NCBI GenBank assembly: GCA_000296795.1
Contig: BAFH01000003.1
Location: forward strand, 1,240,401 to 1,304,400
Reading direction: 5' to 3'
From: Candidatus Jettenia caeni
GTDB lineage: Bacteria > Planctomycetota > Brocadiia > Brocadiales > Brocadiaceae
DNA length: 64,000 nucleotides
Shown: piece by piece, positions 17,403 through 27,159 of the stretch
Position numbering within the stretch: the stretch's first letter is position 1
Layout of the letters: the number at the start of each line of letters is the position of its first letter
Program-made: the position numbers and the translations under genes
The notes under the pieces: model-generated
What the model was told of the DNA's origin: nothing
The model's input: the letters and a program-made list of their open reading frames with translations, nothing else
Database searches by the model: none

Positions 17403-18995
17403 TTATTTGATAAGGAGCTTTCTGAAAATAAACATTCCACCCAGAAAAAGAATAATATCTGCGCCCCATAAGATAGGTATTACCGGCATTGATGTATTTT
17501 TTGTTAATGCAATTCCTGTTACCGCTAATGGGTAATAGAGGAATAAAATTATCATAAAACTGGCGCCAAGCCCGACCATGAGATTTCCACTACGCAATTT
17601 GATGCCGAGTGGAATACCGATAATGATGAAAACCAGGCAAGAAAGTGATTGCGATGCCCTTCTATGGATTGTAATATCATTTTCGCGTATTGATTCTTCC
17701 TTGTCAATAATCTCCAAATCATCTTCAATAATAGCGCTTTTTTTCAACAATATCTCTTGTTGTGCATCGATTTTAGAAATAGATTGCGAAAGTGAAGCAA
17801 TGTTTTTCATCTCATCATTCTGTATCTTTTTGGCTGTGGCTGTATTTTGTTCGATGGTATAAATCCTTTGCTTCTCCCTTTCAATCGTTTCCTTAATTTG
17901 CATGATCTTTTTATCTCTGTCTTCATTTATAGATGGACTTATCTTGTTTTGCTTCTTTAATCGGATTAAATTCTCATTGGAAACGAGGATGTAATTTTTA
18001 GCTATTTTATTCTCATTCTCAAATCCATCAATTTTCGATCTTTGTCGTATCAGATTCTCGTTTGATTGCTCTAATTCTATCATGAGCATTTTGCGTTTCC
18101 TCGATAAATCATCGTATTCTTCCTTGCATGCAGCAAATTCTATTGCCAGCTTGTTATTATGCCTTTGGGAATTTGATGAGATTTTTGCATCTCTGATAAC
18201 CTTTTTCAGCTTTTTATTATCTTTACAAAGCTGGAGTATTGTCATATATTTTGTCGAAGAATCCCGTTTCTTTTCCTTTAATGAAATTTCAAAGGTAGTT
18301 TCATTAAATTCTCCTAAACGAGGAGCTTCACCTATTTTTTTGTAATTAGGCTTGATAAACTCTCCGCGACGTAAGGTAAGGAAGATTTTATTCTCAGCCT
18401 CATTCACCTTGATAAACCCCTCTTCAGCAAGGATGACATTGATCACATAATCATTCGCATATTCAATTACTGCTATGTCCTTATTAACGTTATTCTCTAT
18501 GCTTCCGATGTAGATTTGATAGGGATGAAAATCTAATTTCTTTTGGAAGGTTGCCAGGCTTCCTGTCAAAATATTATTTATTGCGCGTTCCTGTAATACG
18601 ATCATTTTATAACATGATCGTGGTAATATCTCTGAGGATAGAGCTAACGTTATTAAGCTGAAGATAATCCCCATCGCTAAAATTGGTGTGATCATTTTAT
18701 AAATATGAATACCACTTGCCTGGATAGCAATAATCTCGCGATCGGCACTCATCCTTCCATAGGTCATAGCCGTAGCAGTCAATAAGGCTGAAGGTATAGA
18801 ATAGGGAAAGGCCTGGATAAAGAGATGGATGATCAGTTCCCTAAGGGCAATAATATCAAGTCCCTTATGCAATAACTGAATAGCGAATCCCAAAAATATC
18901 AGGAACTCAAAACATGCTAAGGATGGCAAAAACGTAGAAAACCACTCTCTAACGAGATACCGTTGTAATGTTTTGTGAGAAAAAAAATTAGGCAT
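17403..18995 (-). CDS. LptF/LptG (YjgP/YjgQ) family permease with coiled-coil insertion
   Basis: About 530 residues, where LptF/LptG proteins usually have 350-400. The N-terminal half has three membrane helices (starting near TFLPSLACFEFLIFLGF) with the family segment YGRMSADREIIAIQASGI. A periplasmic beta domain follows, then about 200 residues of strongly charged coiled coil (roughly 245-440), then the C-terminal helices (RRASQSLSCLVFIIIGIPLG). The family forms the inner-membrane part of the LPS exporter with LptB/LptC. I start at ATG 18995 (MPNFFSHK); an in-frame TTG at 19010 lies 4 bp after the ppcA stop. Neither start has a strong ribosome site. Confidence 0.85.
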   Translation of the reverse strand: MPNFFSHKTLQRYLVREWFSTFLPSLACFEFLIFLGFAIQLLHKGLDIIALRELIIHLFIQAFPYSIPSALLTATAMTYGRMSADREIIAIQASGIHIYKMITPILAMGIIFSLITLALSSEILPRSCYKMIVLQERAINNILTGSLATFQKKLDFHPYQIYIGSIENNVNKDIAVIEYANDYVINVILAEEGFIKVNEAENKIFLTLRRGEFIKPNYKKIGEAPRLGEFNETTFEISLKEKKRDSSTKYMTILQLCKDNKKLKKVIRDAKISSNSQRHNNKLAIEFAACKEEYDDLSRKRKMLMIELEQSNENLIRQRSKIDGFENENKIAKNYILVSNENLIRLKKQNKISPSINEDRDKKIMQIKETIEREKQRIYTIEQNTATAKKIQNDEMKNIASLSQSISKIDAQQEILLKKSAIIEDDLEIIDKEESIRENDITIHRRASQSLSCLVFIIIGIPLGIKLRSGNLMVGLGASFMIILFLYYPLAVTGIALTKNTSMPVIPILWGADIILFLGGMFIFRKLLIK

Positions 18996-19014
18996 TTTTA
19001 CAAGAGGCAAATCT

Positions 19015-20487
19015 TTATCCCAGGAATCTTCTTATTTTTCCGGCAGCAATTATATTCTCTGTCATCGTTTCTTCTTTCTTAGCAAGGAAAGCCTCGACAA
19101 TTTGCGAAGTATATTCACTATGGAGCAAATTCTCGGTGTATTTTATCATACCCAGTACTTTTTCGATCTCCTTTGCAATCTTTGGGGATATCAACTTTGT
19201 GACATCTTTATTATAATACGATGCAGCAAACGAAATATCTTCTAAAAAGTACGGATATGCCTCTTCAAGAAACAATAAATCTTTTTCCGTGAGATAATGT
19301 AATCCCAGGAGTTCTGGCGGCAATCCGATTGAGTATAGCGATGCACAGAAAGAGATTACTCGTGGCAAGGTGACTCCTTTTACGTTTCTTGAATAACCGA
19401 AAAGGCCAATATGGAGTTTACGCATTCTCCGGCGGGGAACAAATCTGGCTATGTCATTGATTAAAGGCGCTAGATTTGTAATTTGTTCCCTGTACGCTGC
19501 CGCCAGTCTTTCTGTAATATCAAGCGCCTTTTCTTCATGTATACCAGGAGGTGGTTTTCTTGTGTGGTTATTGATTTTTTCAATAGCATTTCTCACTTCT
19601 CCTTCATCATAATCATACTTGAAGGCCGATTGAATCGTGAAGGTTTGGACGCTAGGGTATTCTGCCAGGCATTCATCCACGCTGAACGGCGTCAGATTAC
19701 CCCGGAAAGGATTAGAACCTAATCCAAGAATGGGATAGATAGGTACCTTAATCCTTTCTTGCAATGCATACAATCTCTGGAGAGCAATTTTCACAACTAA
19801 TATGGCCGGAAGCATACCGTAATTTAGCGCAGGATCAGAACGGCCGAGAAACACCCTCTGATGCGGGAATTGTTTGTCCTTAAGATAATTCTCTACCATA
19901 GTATCTGCAGAAAGCATATAAGGAATATCCTCGAACAAAGGGATAACTTCTATCGTTTCAGGTTTAAATTCTCCGATCCATTCCTTTATATTGATGTCAC
20001 TCTCAAAGCACTTCTTATGCTGTTTACCTACAACAAAATCGCGATAGTAGTAATATACCCGGTTAATAGATTCTGTGCTGGTAGTCATAGGAAGAATAAC
20101 TTCCGAGATAGGGGGGATATTATCATTCCCGTAGAACAAACTTGCAGTATCATATGAACGTGGCGCGCTTTCCAGTGTTTCCAAAAGGATTTTTGCCTCG
20201 CTTTTTTCAACCATAGGATTAGGCACCCGTAACGTAATAAAGAGGTCTTTGCCGATCCTGTTGTTTTTGAAAAAATTATCATAACGAGATAACAGTTTTT
20301 TTATGACAAACTCATCAACTTCTTTTCCCTCACAATCCCACATTTGCTCATCACAGTGCAGATGCGAGAACACGTAATATGCCTCCTTTATTTCATCCTC
20401 ACCCCGAAAGGAAGTTCCCTCCGTAAAGAATGGCATAGTGACATTATCGGGATGTTGCGTGCTCATGGTTCTTGGTATTTTCTTCAT
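19015..20487 (-). CDS. ppcA: archaeal-type phosphoenolpyruvate carboxylase
   Basis: 490 residues, matching the compact archaeal-type PEPC (PpcA) and not the 900-residue bacterial type. Family segments are MSTQHPDNV at the N-terminus, YVFSHLHCDEQMWD, PMTTSTES, FLGRSDPALNYG and LGLGSNPFRGNL. It carboxylates PEP to oxaloacetate in the cytosol, an anaplerotic step that fits autotrophic carbon flow in an acetyl-CoA-pathway organism. Anammox planctomycetes are among the bacteria reported to carry this type. The LptF/G-like gene follows by only 4-19 bp, so the two probably share a transcript despite unrelated roles. Confidence 0.9.
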   Translation of the reverse strand: MKKIPRTMSTQHPDNVTMPFFTEGTSFRGEDEIKEAYYVFSHLHCDEQMWDCEGKEVDEFVIKKLLSRYDNFFKNNRIGKDLFITLRVPNPMVEKSEAKILLETLESAPRSYDTASLFYGNDNIPPISEVILPMTTSTESINRVYYYYRDFVVGKQHKKCFESDINIKEWIGEFKPETIEVIPLFEDIPYMLSADTMVENYLKDKQFPHQRVFLGRSDPALNYGMLPAILVVKIALQRLYALQERIKVPIYPILGLGSNPFRGNLTPFSVDECLAEYPSVQTFTIQSAFKYDYDEGEVRNAIEKINNHTRKPPPGIHEEKALDITERLAAAYREQITNLAPLINDIARFVPRRRMRKLHIGLFGYSRNVKGVTLPRVISFCASLYSIGLPPELLGLHYLTEKDLLFLEEAYPYFLEDISFAASYYNKDVTKLISPKIAKEIEKVLGMIKYTENLLHSEYTSQIVEAFLAKKEETMTENIIAAGKIRRFLG

Positions 20488-20944
20488 AGGGGTAATTTCT
20501 TATCTCAAAGAGATATTTTCATCCGGTATGTATTCTTAAAGTAATAACTATAAATTTTAAATTATATAAAAAAAAAAGGTATTTTCATTAAATTAATTTA
20601 AAAAATTTTAAATTAATAAGAGATTACAAGGTCGTTTTCTTTCATTTTCTTCAGACAGAAGATGAAATATTTCTATTGCATTTTTTCGCAAAGAATTTGA
20701 TAATTTCATTTTTTGTGACAACTCATAGAGCTACTTTATAGAATTTTATTGAATTAAGGTGTATGATTCGGAGACGTATTTATTTGGACTATAGATAAGT
20801 CCTAAACTATTACGATTTCTACAATACCCACACTGCGTTGTCAAGCTCCAAAACATATTTCTTACTTCCCTTATTCATAAAATGAAGTTATAATTAATTG
20901 TTGATTTTAACAAGATACTATTTTTACCGTAACAAAATAGGAGA
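20488..20944. other. divergent AT-rich intergenic region between ppcA and greA
   Basis: 457 bp without coding potential on either strand. It must contain the divergent promoters for ppcA (minus) and greA (plus). Poly-A and A/T-only tracts run from 20535 to 20625. I see several near-consensus hexamers but no pair I would defend. Confidence 0.5.
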
Positions 20945-20950
20945 ATGAGC

Positions 20951-23179
20951 ATGTCCAATGAGTATTTTACACATGGGAATAAGCTCGATACCAGCGAACT
21001 TATATCTCTTGTTAATACAGAACAATACGATAGATTAGAGGAAGTATGGCTGGGAATTATCGAATCGAATAATAAAAATCTCCAAACGCTCTTCGAGGTA
21101 GTTGATTTACTTGCAAAACGGGAAGAGAAGAAACGGGCGTGCGATTTTTTGATGACACTGATTCCTCACTATAAACAAAAAGGGCTTTATGGTGATGTTT
21201 TAAAGGTCTTAAAAAGGATATTAGAACATAACCCAAACGGGAAAGGATTAGGAAGAGAGATTACTGAGTGTTATTCAAATATTTATAAAGACAGACCCTA
21301 TGCAAAAGCTATGGTTGAGAAGACGTGTGTAAAAGTAGAAACGGCATCCGATATCCATAAGGCCATAGAAAAATTGGAAAGGTACTTCTATCTGGATTGT
21401 GGTGATTATGTCTGCCACAAGAGCTGGGGTGTTGGTCAGGTAGTTTCTGTTGATATAGAAAAAGAAAAAGTAAATATCGATTTTGAGAAAAAGAGCAACC
21501 ATAGCATTGCTATGGATATTGCACCAGATATATTGCAAAAGCTGGATAAAGACGATTTATTGGTGATGATTTATGCTCAAAAAGATGCATTAAATGCCAT
21601 GATTGATGAGGACCCCGTATCCTTGATTAAGCTTACTCTAAAATATTTTAAAGGACGGGCTTCGGTCTCTCATATAAAAAATCGTCTCATATCGGGTGTT
21701 ATACCATCTGAGAAATGGAGTAAATGGTGGACAAGTACGAAGAAATTAATTAAAAAAGATCCTTATATAAAACTTACTGAAGGTACGCCCACTACCTCAT
21801 TTTTAGAATTTCGTACCTCACCTATGACACACCACGAGGAGATACTTGAAAGGCTAACTCAAACCAAAGATACAAGCAAAAAGGCAGAGATTGCCAAAAA
21901 GTATATTTCTGAGTTGAAAGGGGATGAACAATGCAGTGAAACTCTGAATAAAATTATCGATATCTTTACCCAGGAGATTGATACATTATGTACAACAAGT
22001 CCTTCTTTAGCCATCGAATGTCTTTTACTCCTTGAGGAGGCCCAATGCCTTATGAAAGGGGATACTGCAAAATACGGGAAGAACATTGAATCCCTTGTTC
22101 TCTCGAATGAAAATCTCCCGGAACTTATTGATAAGATCAATATATTGGAATACAGAAAACAGGTTCTCATCTTCATGAAAAAGGTTAAGCCGGAACAATG
22201 GCAAGAGGTTTTTGTCTCTCTGTTCTTTATCAACGATGGTAATCTGTGGGAATTTATTATCAAGGAGCTTATTGCAGAAAACAAAGAGCATGCCCTCGAA
22301 GCAATAGCTATCAAAATATTTAATCAATTCAATGCATATCCGGAACAGTATATCTGGTTCTGCAAAAATAGCATGCATGGACGCTACCCTGAATTTTATA
22401 AAAACATTGATCCTGCTACGATGTTTAACCGGTTAATAGAGCTATTGGATAATATCTGCTTTAAGATCCAGAAAGGGCGGGATGGGAATTTAAAAGCCAT
22501 TATGAATAAAATCAAAAACCTCTTAGAGGATAGAGGTACTGATTATGCTGTAAATGTTCTGAACGATGCCAATGCAGAAAGTATTTTTAACATTGTCTCC
22601 AGTAGCAAGGGCTTGGAGGATTGGTTTAAGGTTTCTATTGAAAGTGTTATTCAGGACCGTTTTCCGGATATGTTTGAAGAACAAGGTCCGGCAAAACTTG
22701 ATGAAAATAAGATCTACGTTACAAAAGAAGGATTTGAGAAGAGGAAAAAAGAGTTCGATCATCTCATGAATGTAGAATTTACAGAAAATGCGCGTGATCT
22801 TGGTGAGGCGATTAGCCGTGGCGATCTTCGGGAAAATGCGGAATATAAAGCAGCACGGGAAAAACAGGCAATGCTTGTTGAAAAGGCAGAACGCATGAAG
22901 GCAGAATTGCAGAAGGTTGTTATCATTGAGCCACTCTTCATTCATCCCGATGTCGTTTCTCCCGGGACAAAGGTTACCTTGAAGCAGCAAGGGAAGGTTG
23001 AATTAGAGAGGTATACCCTGCTAGGACCCTGGGATATTGATATTGAGAAAGGCATTATTTCTTATTTATCTCCAATCGGAAAAGGATTACTTGATAAAAA
23101 GGTAGGAGATGTTGTAACAATTAAACTGCCTGAAGGAGAAGTTATTTATGATATCATTAGGGTCGAGAAGGCGTTGTAG
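20951..23179 (+). CDS. greA: long-form transcript cleavage factor GreA with large N-terminal region
   Basis: About 742 residues. Only the last 165 (from YVTKEGFEKRKKEFDHLM) are GreA: the coiled coil that enters the RNA polymerase secondary channel, with the acidic-tip region around DLGEAISRGDLRENAEYKAA, and the C-terminal FKBP-like domain (SYLSPIGKGLLDKKVGDVV). The preceding 575 residues are helical-repeat-like with one strand-rich patch (DYVCHKSWGVGQVVSVDIE) that resembles a small CarD/Tudor-type fold. Chlamydial GreA is similarly long, so this is a PVC-type architecture and not a local fusion. ATG 20951 has AGGAG at 7-nt spacing; ATG 20945 is too close to that site. Cytoplasmic, rescues backtracked RNA polymerase. 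Confidence 0.85.
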   Translation: MSNEYFTHGNKLDTSELISLVNTEQYDRLEEVWLGIIESNNKNLQTLFEVVDLLAKREEKKRACDFLMTLIPHYKQKGLYGDVLKVLKRILEHNPNGKGLGREITECYSNIYKDRPYAKAMVEKTCVKVETASDIHKAIEKLERYFYLDCGDYVCHKSWGVGQVVSVDIEKEKVNIDFEKKSNHSIAMDIAPDILQKLDKDDLLVMIYAQKDALNAMIDEDPVSLIKLTLKYFKGRASVSHIKNRLISGVIPSEKWSKWWTSTKKLIKKDPYIKLTEGTPTTSFLEFRTSPMTHHEEILERLTQTKDTSKKAEIAKKYISELKGDEQCSETLNKIIDIFTQEIDTLCTTSPSLAIECLLLLEEAQCLMKGDTAKYGKNIESLVLSNENLPELIDKINILEYRKQVLIFMKKVKPEQWQEVFVSLFFINDGNLWEFIIKELIAENKEHALEAIAIKIFNQFNAYPEQYIWFCKNSMHGRYPEFYKNIDPATMFNRLIELLDNICFKIQKGRDGNLKAIMNKIKNLLEDRGTDYAVNVLNDANAESIFNIVSSSKGLEDWFKVSIESVIQDRFPDMFEEQGPAKLDENKIYVTKEGFEKRKKEFDHLMNVEFTENARDLGEAISRGDLRENAEYKAAREKQAMLVEKAERMKAELQKVVIIEPLFIHPDVVSPGTKVTLKQQGKVELERYTLLGPWDIDIEKGIISYLSPIGKGLLDKKVGDVVTIKLPEGEVIYDIIRVEKAL

Positions 23180-23579
23180 GAAGGACAAAGTACGTGCTAA
23201 TTCAATACGAGAAGATGTTTTTGCGCCAGGAGGCAAAGGCCTTTCCCCGGGATAATTAATAATTTTTTTACTAGATACCATATTGATACAAGGGTATATA
23301 CTATGCTAAAAATCAGGTCGTAAGTGAATTTTCGTGTAATACTCTTATTCCCAAAATTTCTCATTCCTGACTCAGGGAAAGGTATCATGAATGAGTAAGT
23401 GGATAAAAGCAGATCTGATTTTCCACTTTCTGCCCCTATGCATTTTACAACGAAACATCATTCCTCTTCATGTATCAAAATCCTTACCAAATAGGGGTGA
23501 AGCGTTTGCCTAAATTTAGCAAATACTTCGCCGGTACCATTTGAACGTTTGATTTTGCATATCCTCGTATTCGGGCCAT
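23180..23579. other. intergenic region between greA and mfd
   Basis: 400 bp with no convincing ORF, RNA gene or terminator on either strand. The mfd ATG at 23580 has no visible ribosome site. Confidence 0.4.
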
Positions 23580-26500
23580 ATGAAAAATCTTTTGAAATTA
23601 TTGCATCAAAACAAGCAATACAAGGAGATTGTTTCTCATGTATTGAGAGGGGACGATTGTTCTGTCAATGGACTATGGGGATCATCTGCAAACTTTTTTA
23701 TTGCAGCAATTGCCAATGAGAGGCTGAAGAGGATTGAGAAACAGCCGAAGATCCTTCTTATTGTGCCCACTATAGAAGAGGCTCAGGAGGATCTTGAAGA
23801 CCTGAATACCTTTCTCCAAAACCCTGTCAGTTTATTTCCTGCCAGTGAAAGTATCTTTCCTGAAGATTTCAGTGATAATGATATTTTGGCACAAAGGATT
23901 CATGTCCTTAAGCAGATACTCCACAGCGATAGCAATTCCCGAAGCAAACTGGATATTATTGTATCGCCGGTTCAGGCGCTGTTACAACCCGTGCCGTCTC
24001 CTCAATCCCTTTCTGAAAACATCCTCTGCATCCGGAAGAACCAGGAACACTCCCGTGATAAACTCATTCTATGGTTGCAGGATCACCATTATCAATTGGT
24101 TAGTCAGATAGAAAATGCCGGAGAATATGCCCTGCGGGGCGGTATTGTTGATATTTTTCCTTATGCCTCTGATGTTCCTTACCGTATTGAGTATTTTGGC
24201 GATGAGATAGAATCCATCCGTGGATTTAACCTCGAATCCCAATTATCCGAACAAGATTTAGATACATGTCAAATACTTTCTTTTGATAGGATTCATCATG
24301 CGGCACAGACACACGCTGCCGGATTGAAATCACAAAAAACGTCACTCCTCGAATATCTTAAGAAAGATACCTGGATTATTCTCAAAGAACCTGCAAGCCT
24401 GGAAGATCGGGTGAGAAAGCGATTGATCGATAGAGATAACAGCAGGACATTGCTTACCGCGGATGAAATTTTTGGACAATTAAGTACCTTTACGAAGATA
24501 CACATATCGAAGCTACCCTTTGTACTTGACAACAGGAACTATACATTTCACGTTAAATCGGTGAATGATTTTCCTCAAAATATTCAGGCAATTATACCAG
24601 AATTGAGCACGATAACTGATGTCAACACGAAAACGGTCGTTTTCTGTAATAACAGTGCTGAAGAGCAACGCTTTCAGGAGATTATTCATACTCTGCCCGC
24701 AAAAGAAGATGGACGATTAGAACTCCGTATTGGTCATCTTCACAAAGGATTTCAATTCTCTGATATAGGGATTGCTATCCTTGCGCACCACGAAATCTTT
24801 CATCGTTACAGGCAGCGCCGCGAGCCGAAAAAGCCTATCCAGACCAGGGCAATTGACTCTTTTCTGGAATTGAAAAGAGGCGATTATATCGTTCACATGA
24901 CTCATGGTATTGGGCGCTTTCGGGGGATGGAAACGTTAGAAGAGGAAGGGCATAAAAGGGAATATCTCATAGTGGAGTTTGACGAGGGCACAAAGATATA
25001 TGTGCCTGCTGCTAAAATTGAGCTGGTACAAAAGTATATCGGCAGTTCAGACCACAAACCCAGGCTTGATAAGATTGGTTCAAAATATTGGGAAGTTCGA
25101 AAAAGACGAACGGAAAATGCTGTCAAAGATGTTGCAAGCGATTTGCTTCATATCCAGGCATTGCGCAACGCAAAGGAAGGTATTGTTTATCCGAAAGATA
25201 CAGAGTGGCAGAAAGAGTTTGAAGCGGAATTTATCTACGAGGAAACCCCCGATCAACTCCAAATCATAGAGGATATAAAGCGGGATATGGAATCGGAAAG
25301 ACCTATGGACCGGCTTATTTGTGGAGACGTCGGTTATGGGAAAACAGAGATCGCCATGAGGGCGGCTTTCAAGGCTGTGATGTATGGGAAGCAAGTGGCA
25401 GTGCTGGTACCCACGACTATCCTGGCACAACAGCACTATAGTACCTTTTCAGAACGTATGGCCGATTACCCGGTCAAAACTGAAGTATTAAGCCGGTTCA
25501 AAACGCAAAAAGAGCAAAAGGAGATTTTGGAAAAGACCTCTGCCGGTCTTACTGATATCCTTATTGGTACTCACCGGCTGTTACAAAAAGATGTCCATTT
25601 TAAAGATCTTGGCTTGGTCATTATTGATGAGGAGCAGCGGTTTGGTGTTGAACATAAAGAGCGTCTTAAGAGGTTACGGCAAATGGTAGATGTGCTTACT
25701 TTGACAGCTACGCCAATACCGAGAACGCTCCATATGTCGTTAATGGGAATCAAGGATATCTCTTCACTCAATACACCTCCGTCGGGCAGACAAGCTATCC
25801 ATACACAGATTATCCGATTTGATCCCGCTCGGATCCGGCAAGCCATTATGTTTGAACTCAACAGAGATGGTCAGGTGTATTTTGTTCATAACCGTGTTTA
25901 TAATATCGAGAGGATCGCTCAAACCTTATCCAGGATTGTGCCGGAGGCGAGCATTACAACCCTTCATGGGCAGATGGATGAAAGGTTTATGGAACAAAGA
26001 ATGCATGAGTTTGTAGAAGGTAAGGCAGATATCCTGGTATGTACGACAATTATTGAGTCAGGGCTGGATATTCCCAATGTTAACACGATATTAATCAATT
26101 GCGCTGATACGTTTGGTCTGGCAGATTTACATCAGTTACGGGGCAGGGTGGGGCGGTACAAACACCGTGCCTATGCCTATATAATAGTACCTGTTGATCG
26201 TCCTATTACTCCGGAAGCAGAAAAACGTGTAAAAGCTATTGAGGAATTTGCAGAACTGGGCGCAGGCTTTCGGATCGCTATGCGCGATTTGGAAATCAGA
26301 GGCGCCGGAAACATCCTTGGAACGGAACAGCATGGTCATATTGCGGCTGTAGGTTATGAGATGTATTGCCGGTTATTAGAATTAGCGGTAAAAAAGGCAA
26401 GACACGAAACCGTACATGAGCCTATCGAGGTTTCCATCGACCTTAAACTGGAATCTTTTATTCCTAAAAACTATATTCAGGAAGACACCCTGAAAATGGA

Positions 26501-26843
26501 TATCTATCGGAGATTAAACCGTTCCGTTACTCTCGAGGAAGTACAAGCTATTGCTCATGAAATAGCAGACCGTTTTGGTACTATCCCTCATCCGGTAAAA
26601 AATCTTCTTTCTGAGAGTGAACTGAGGATTATTGCTCAGGGGGCGAAGATTCGCTCTATGGTACGGGTAGATAATATTTTAATTATGCAAGTAGCCGATT
26701 TAAAAAGGGCAGAAACAAATTTGTATAATCTAAAAAAATATATACGGATTATTAATGAAGATACCCTGCATATGAGATTACCCAAGAAAGAGATACGGCC
26801 GGAGGATTTACTGGATTTTTTAAAAAAATCAATTAAAATCTAG
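23580..26843 (+). CDS. mfd: transcription-repair coupling factor Mfd
   Basis: 1087 residues, near the usual 1150. An N-terminal UvrB-homology module (ILLIVPTIEEAQEDLEDL, ALRGGIVDIFPY) is followed by the CarD-like RNA-polymerase interaction domain (LKRGDYIVHMTHGIGRFRGM), the RecG-like translocase with Walker A GDVGYGKTE, DEEQRFG and TATPIPRT, and a C-terminal TRCF domain. It pushes stalled RNA polymerase off DNA and recruits UvrA. Placement next to greA, which acts on backtracked polymerase, and upstream of a PpiC isomerase is suggestive, but 400 bp separate it from greA. Confidence 0.95.
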   Translation: MKNLLKLLHQNKQYKEIVSHVLRGDDCSVNGLWGSSANFFIAAIANERLKRIEKQPKILLIVPTIEEAQEDLEDLNTFLQNPVSLFPASESIFPEDFSDNDILAQRIHVLKQILHSDSNSRSKLDIIVSPVQALLQPVPSPQSLSENILCIRKNQEHSRDKLILWLQDHHYQLVSQIENAGEYALRGGIVDIFPYASDVPYRIEYFGDEIESIRGFNLESQLSEQDLDTCQILSFDRIHHAAQTHAAGLKSQKTSLLEYLKKDTWIILKEPASLEDRVRKRLIDRDNSRTLLTADEIFGQLSTFTKIHISKLPFVLDNRNYTFHVKSVNDFPQNIQAIIPELSTITDVNTKTVVFCNNSAEEQRFQEIIHTLPAKEDGRLELRIGHLHKGFQFSDIGIAILAHHEIFHRYRQRREPKKPIQTRAIDSFLELKRGDYIVHMTHGIGRFRGMETLEEEGHKREYLIVEFDEGTKIYVPAAKIELVQKYIGSSDHKPRLDKIGSKYWEVRKRRTENAVKDVASDLLHIQALRNAKEGIVYPKDTEWQKEFEAEFIYEETPDQLQIIEDIKRDMESERPMDRLICGDVGYGKTEIAMRAAFKAVMYGKQVAVLVPTTILAQQHYSTFSERMADYPVKTEVLSRFKTQKEQKEILEKTSAGLTDILIGTHRLLQKDVHFKDLGLVIIDEEQRFGVEHKERLKRLRQMVDVLTLTATPIPRTLHMSLMGIKDISSLNTPPSGRQAIHTQIIRFDPARIRQAIMFELNRDGQVYFVHNRVYNIERIAQTLSRIVPEASITTLHGQMDERFMEQRMHEFVEGKADILVCTTIIESGLDIPNVNTILINCADTFGLADLHQLRGRVGRYKHRAYAYIIVPVDRPITPEAEKRVKAIEEFAELGAGFRIAMRDLEIRGAGNILGTEQHGHIAAVGYEMYCRLLELAVKKARHETVHEPIEVSIDLKLESFIPKNYIQEDTLKMDIYRRLNRSVTLEEVQAIAHEIADRFGTIPHPVKNLLSESELRIIAQGAKIRSMVRVDNILIMQVADLKRAETNLYNLKKYIRIINEDTLHMRLPKKEIRPEDLLDFLKKSIKI

Positions 26844-27159
26844 CAGGATATTTCCCTATTTAGCGATATGCGGTTGGGTATGCAAGGTTGAGCAAACTGT
26901 GCAGATGTTATCCCAAGACCTTAATTTAGTATCTGGAATCATGTGAGACCTGGTAGGTATAAGGAGAGAATTTTTCATGCTCTGTAAGCCGGTTCCCGGG
27001 GTGGTACTGACAAACTTTGTTTGCCAGTGTTTTGTAATCCATATCCATGTACGTAGATAAATAAGCACGGACAAACTATCCCTGTTCAAGACATACAGGG
27101 ACAGGGTTTGTCCGTGCCAGTCTGATTACTTTTAAAGTTTTATCAAAGGGTAATGAAAA
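26844..27159. other. intergenic region with two hairpin repeats
   Basis: 316 bp without coding potential. It contains a small hairpin at 27005-27028 (ACTGACAAAC, TTT, GTTTGCCAGT) and a longer one at 27065-27117 listed separately. No T-run follows the first, so it is not an obvious mfd terminator. Confidence 0.45.
27065..27117. repeat. long hairpin repeat with TCAAGACATACAGGGACA core, copy 2
   Basis: Left arm GCACGGACAAAC...TCCCTGT and right arm ACAGGGACAGGGTTTGTCCG plus TGC pair over about 20 bp with a two-base bulge. The loop TCAAGACAT is the same as in the copy at 11724-11765. Confidence 0.65.
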
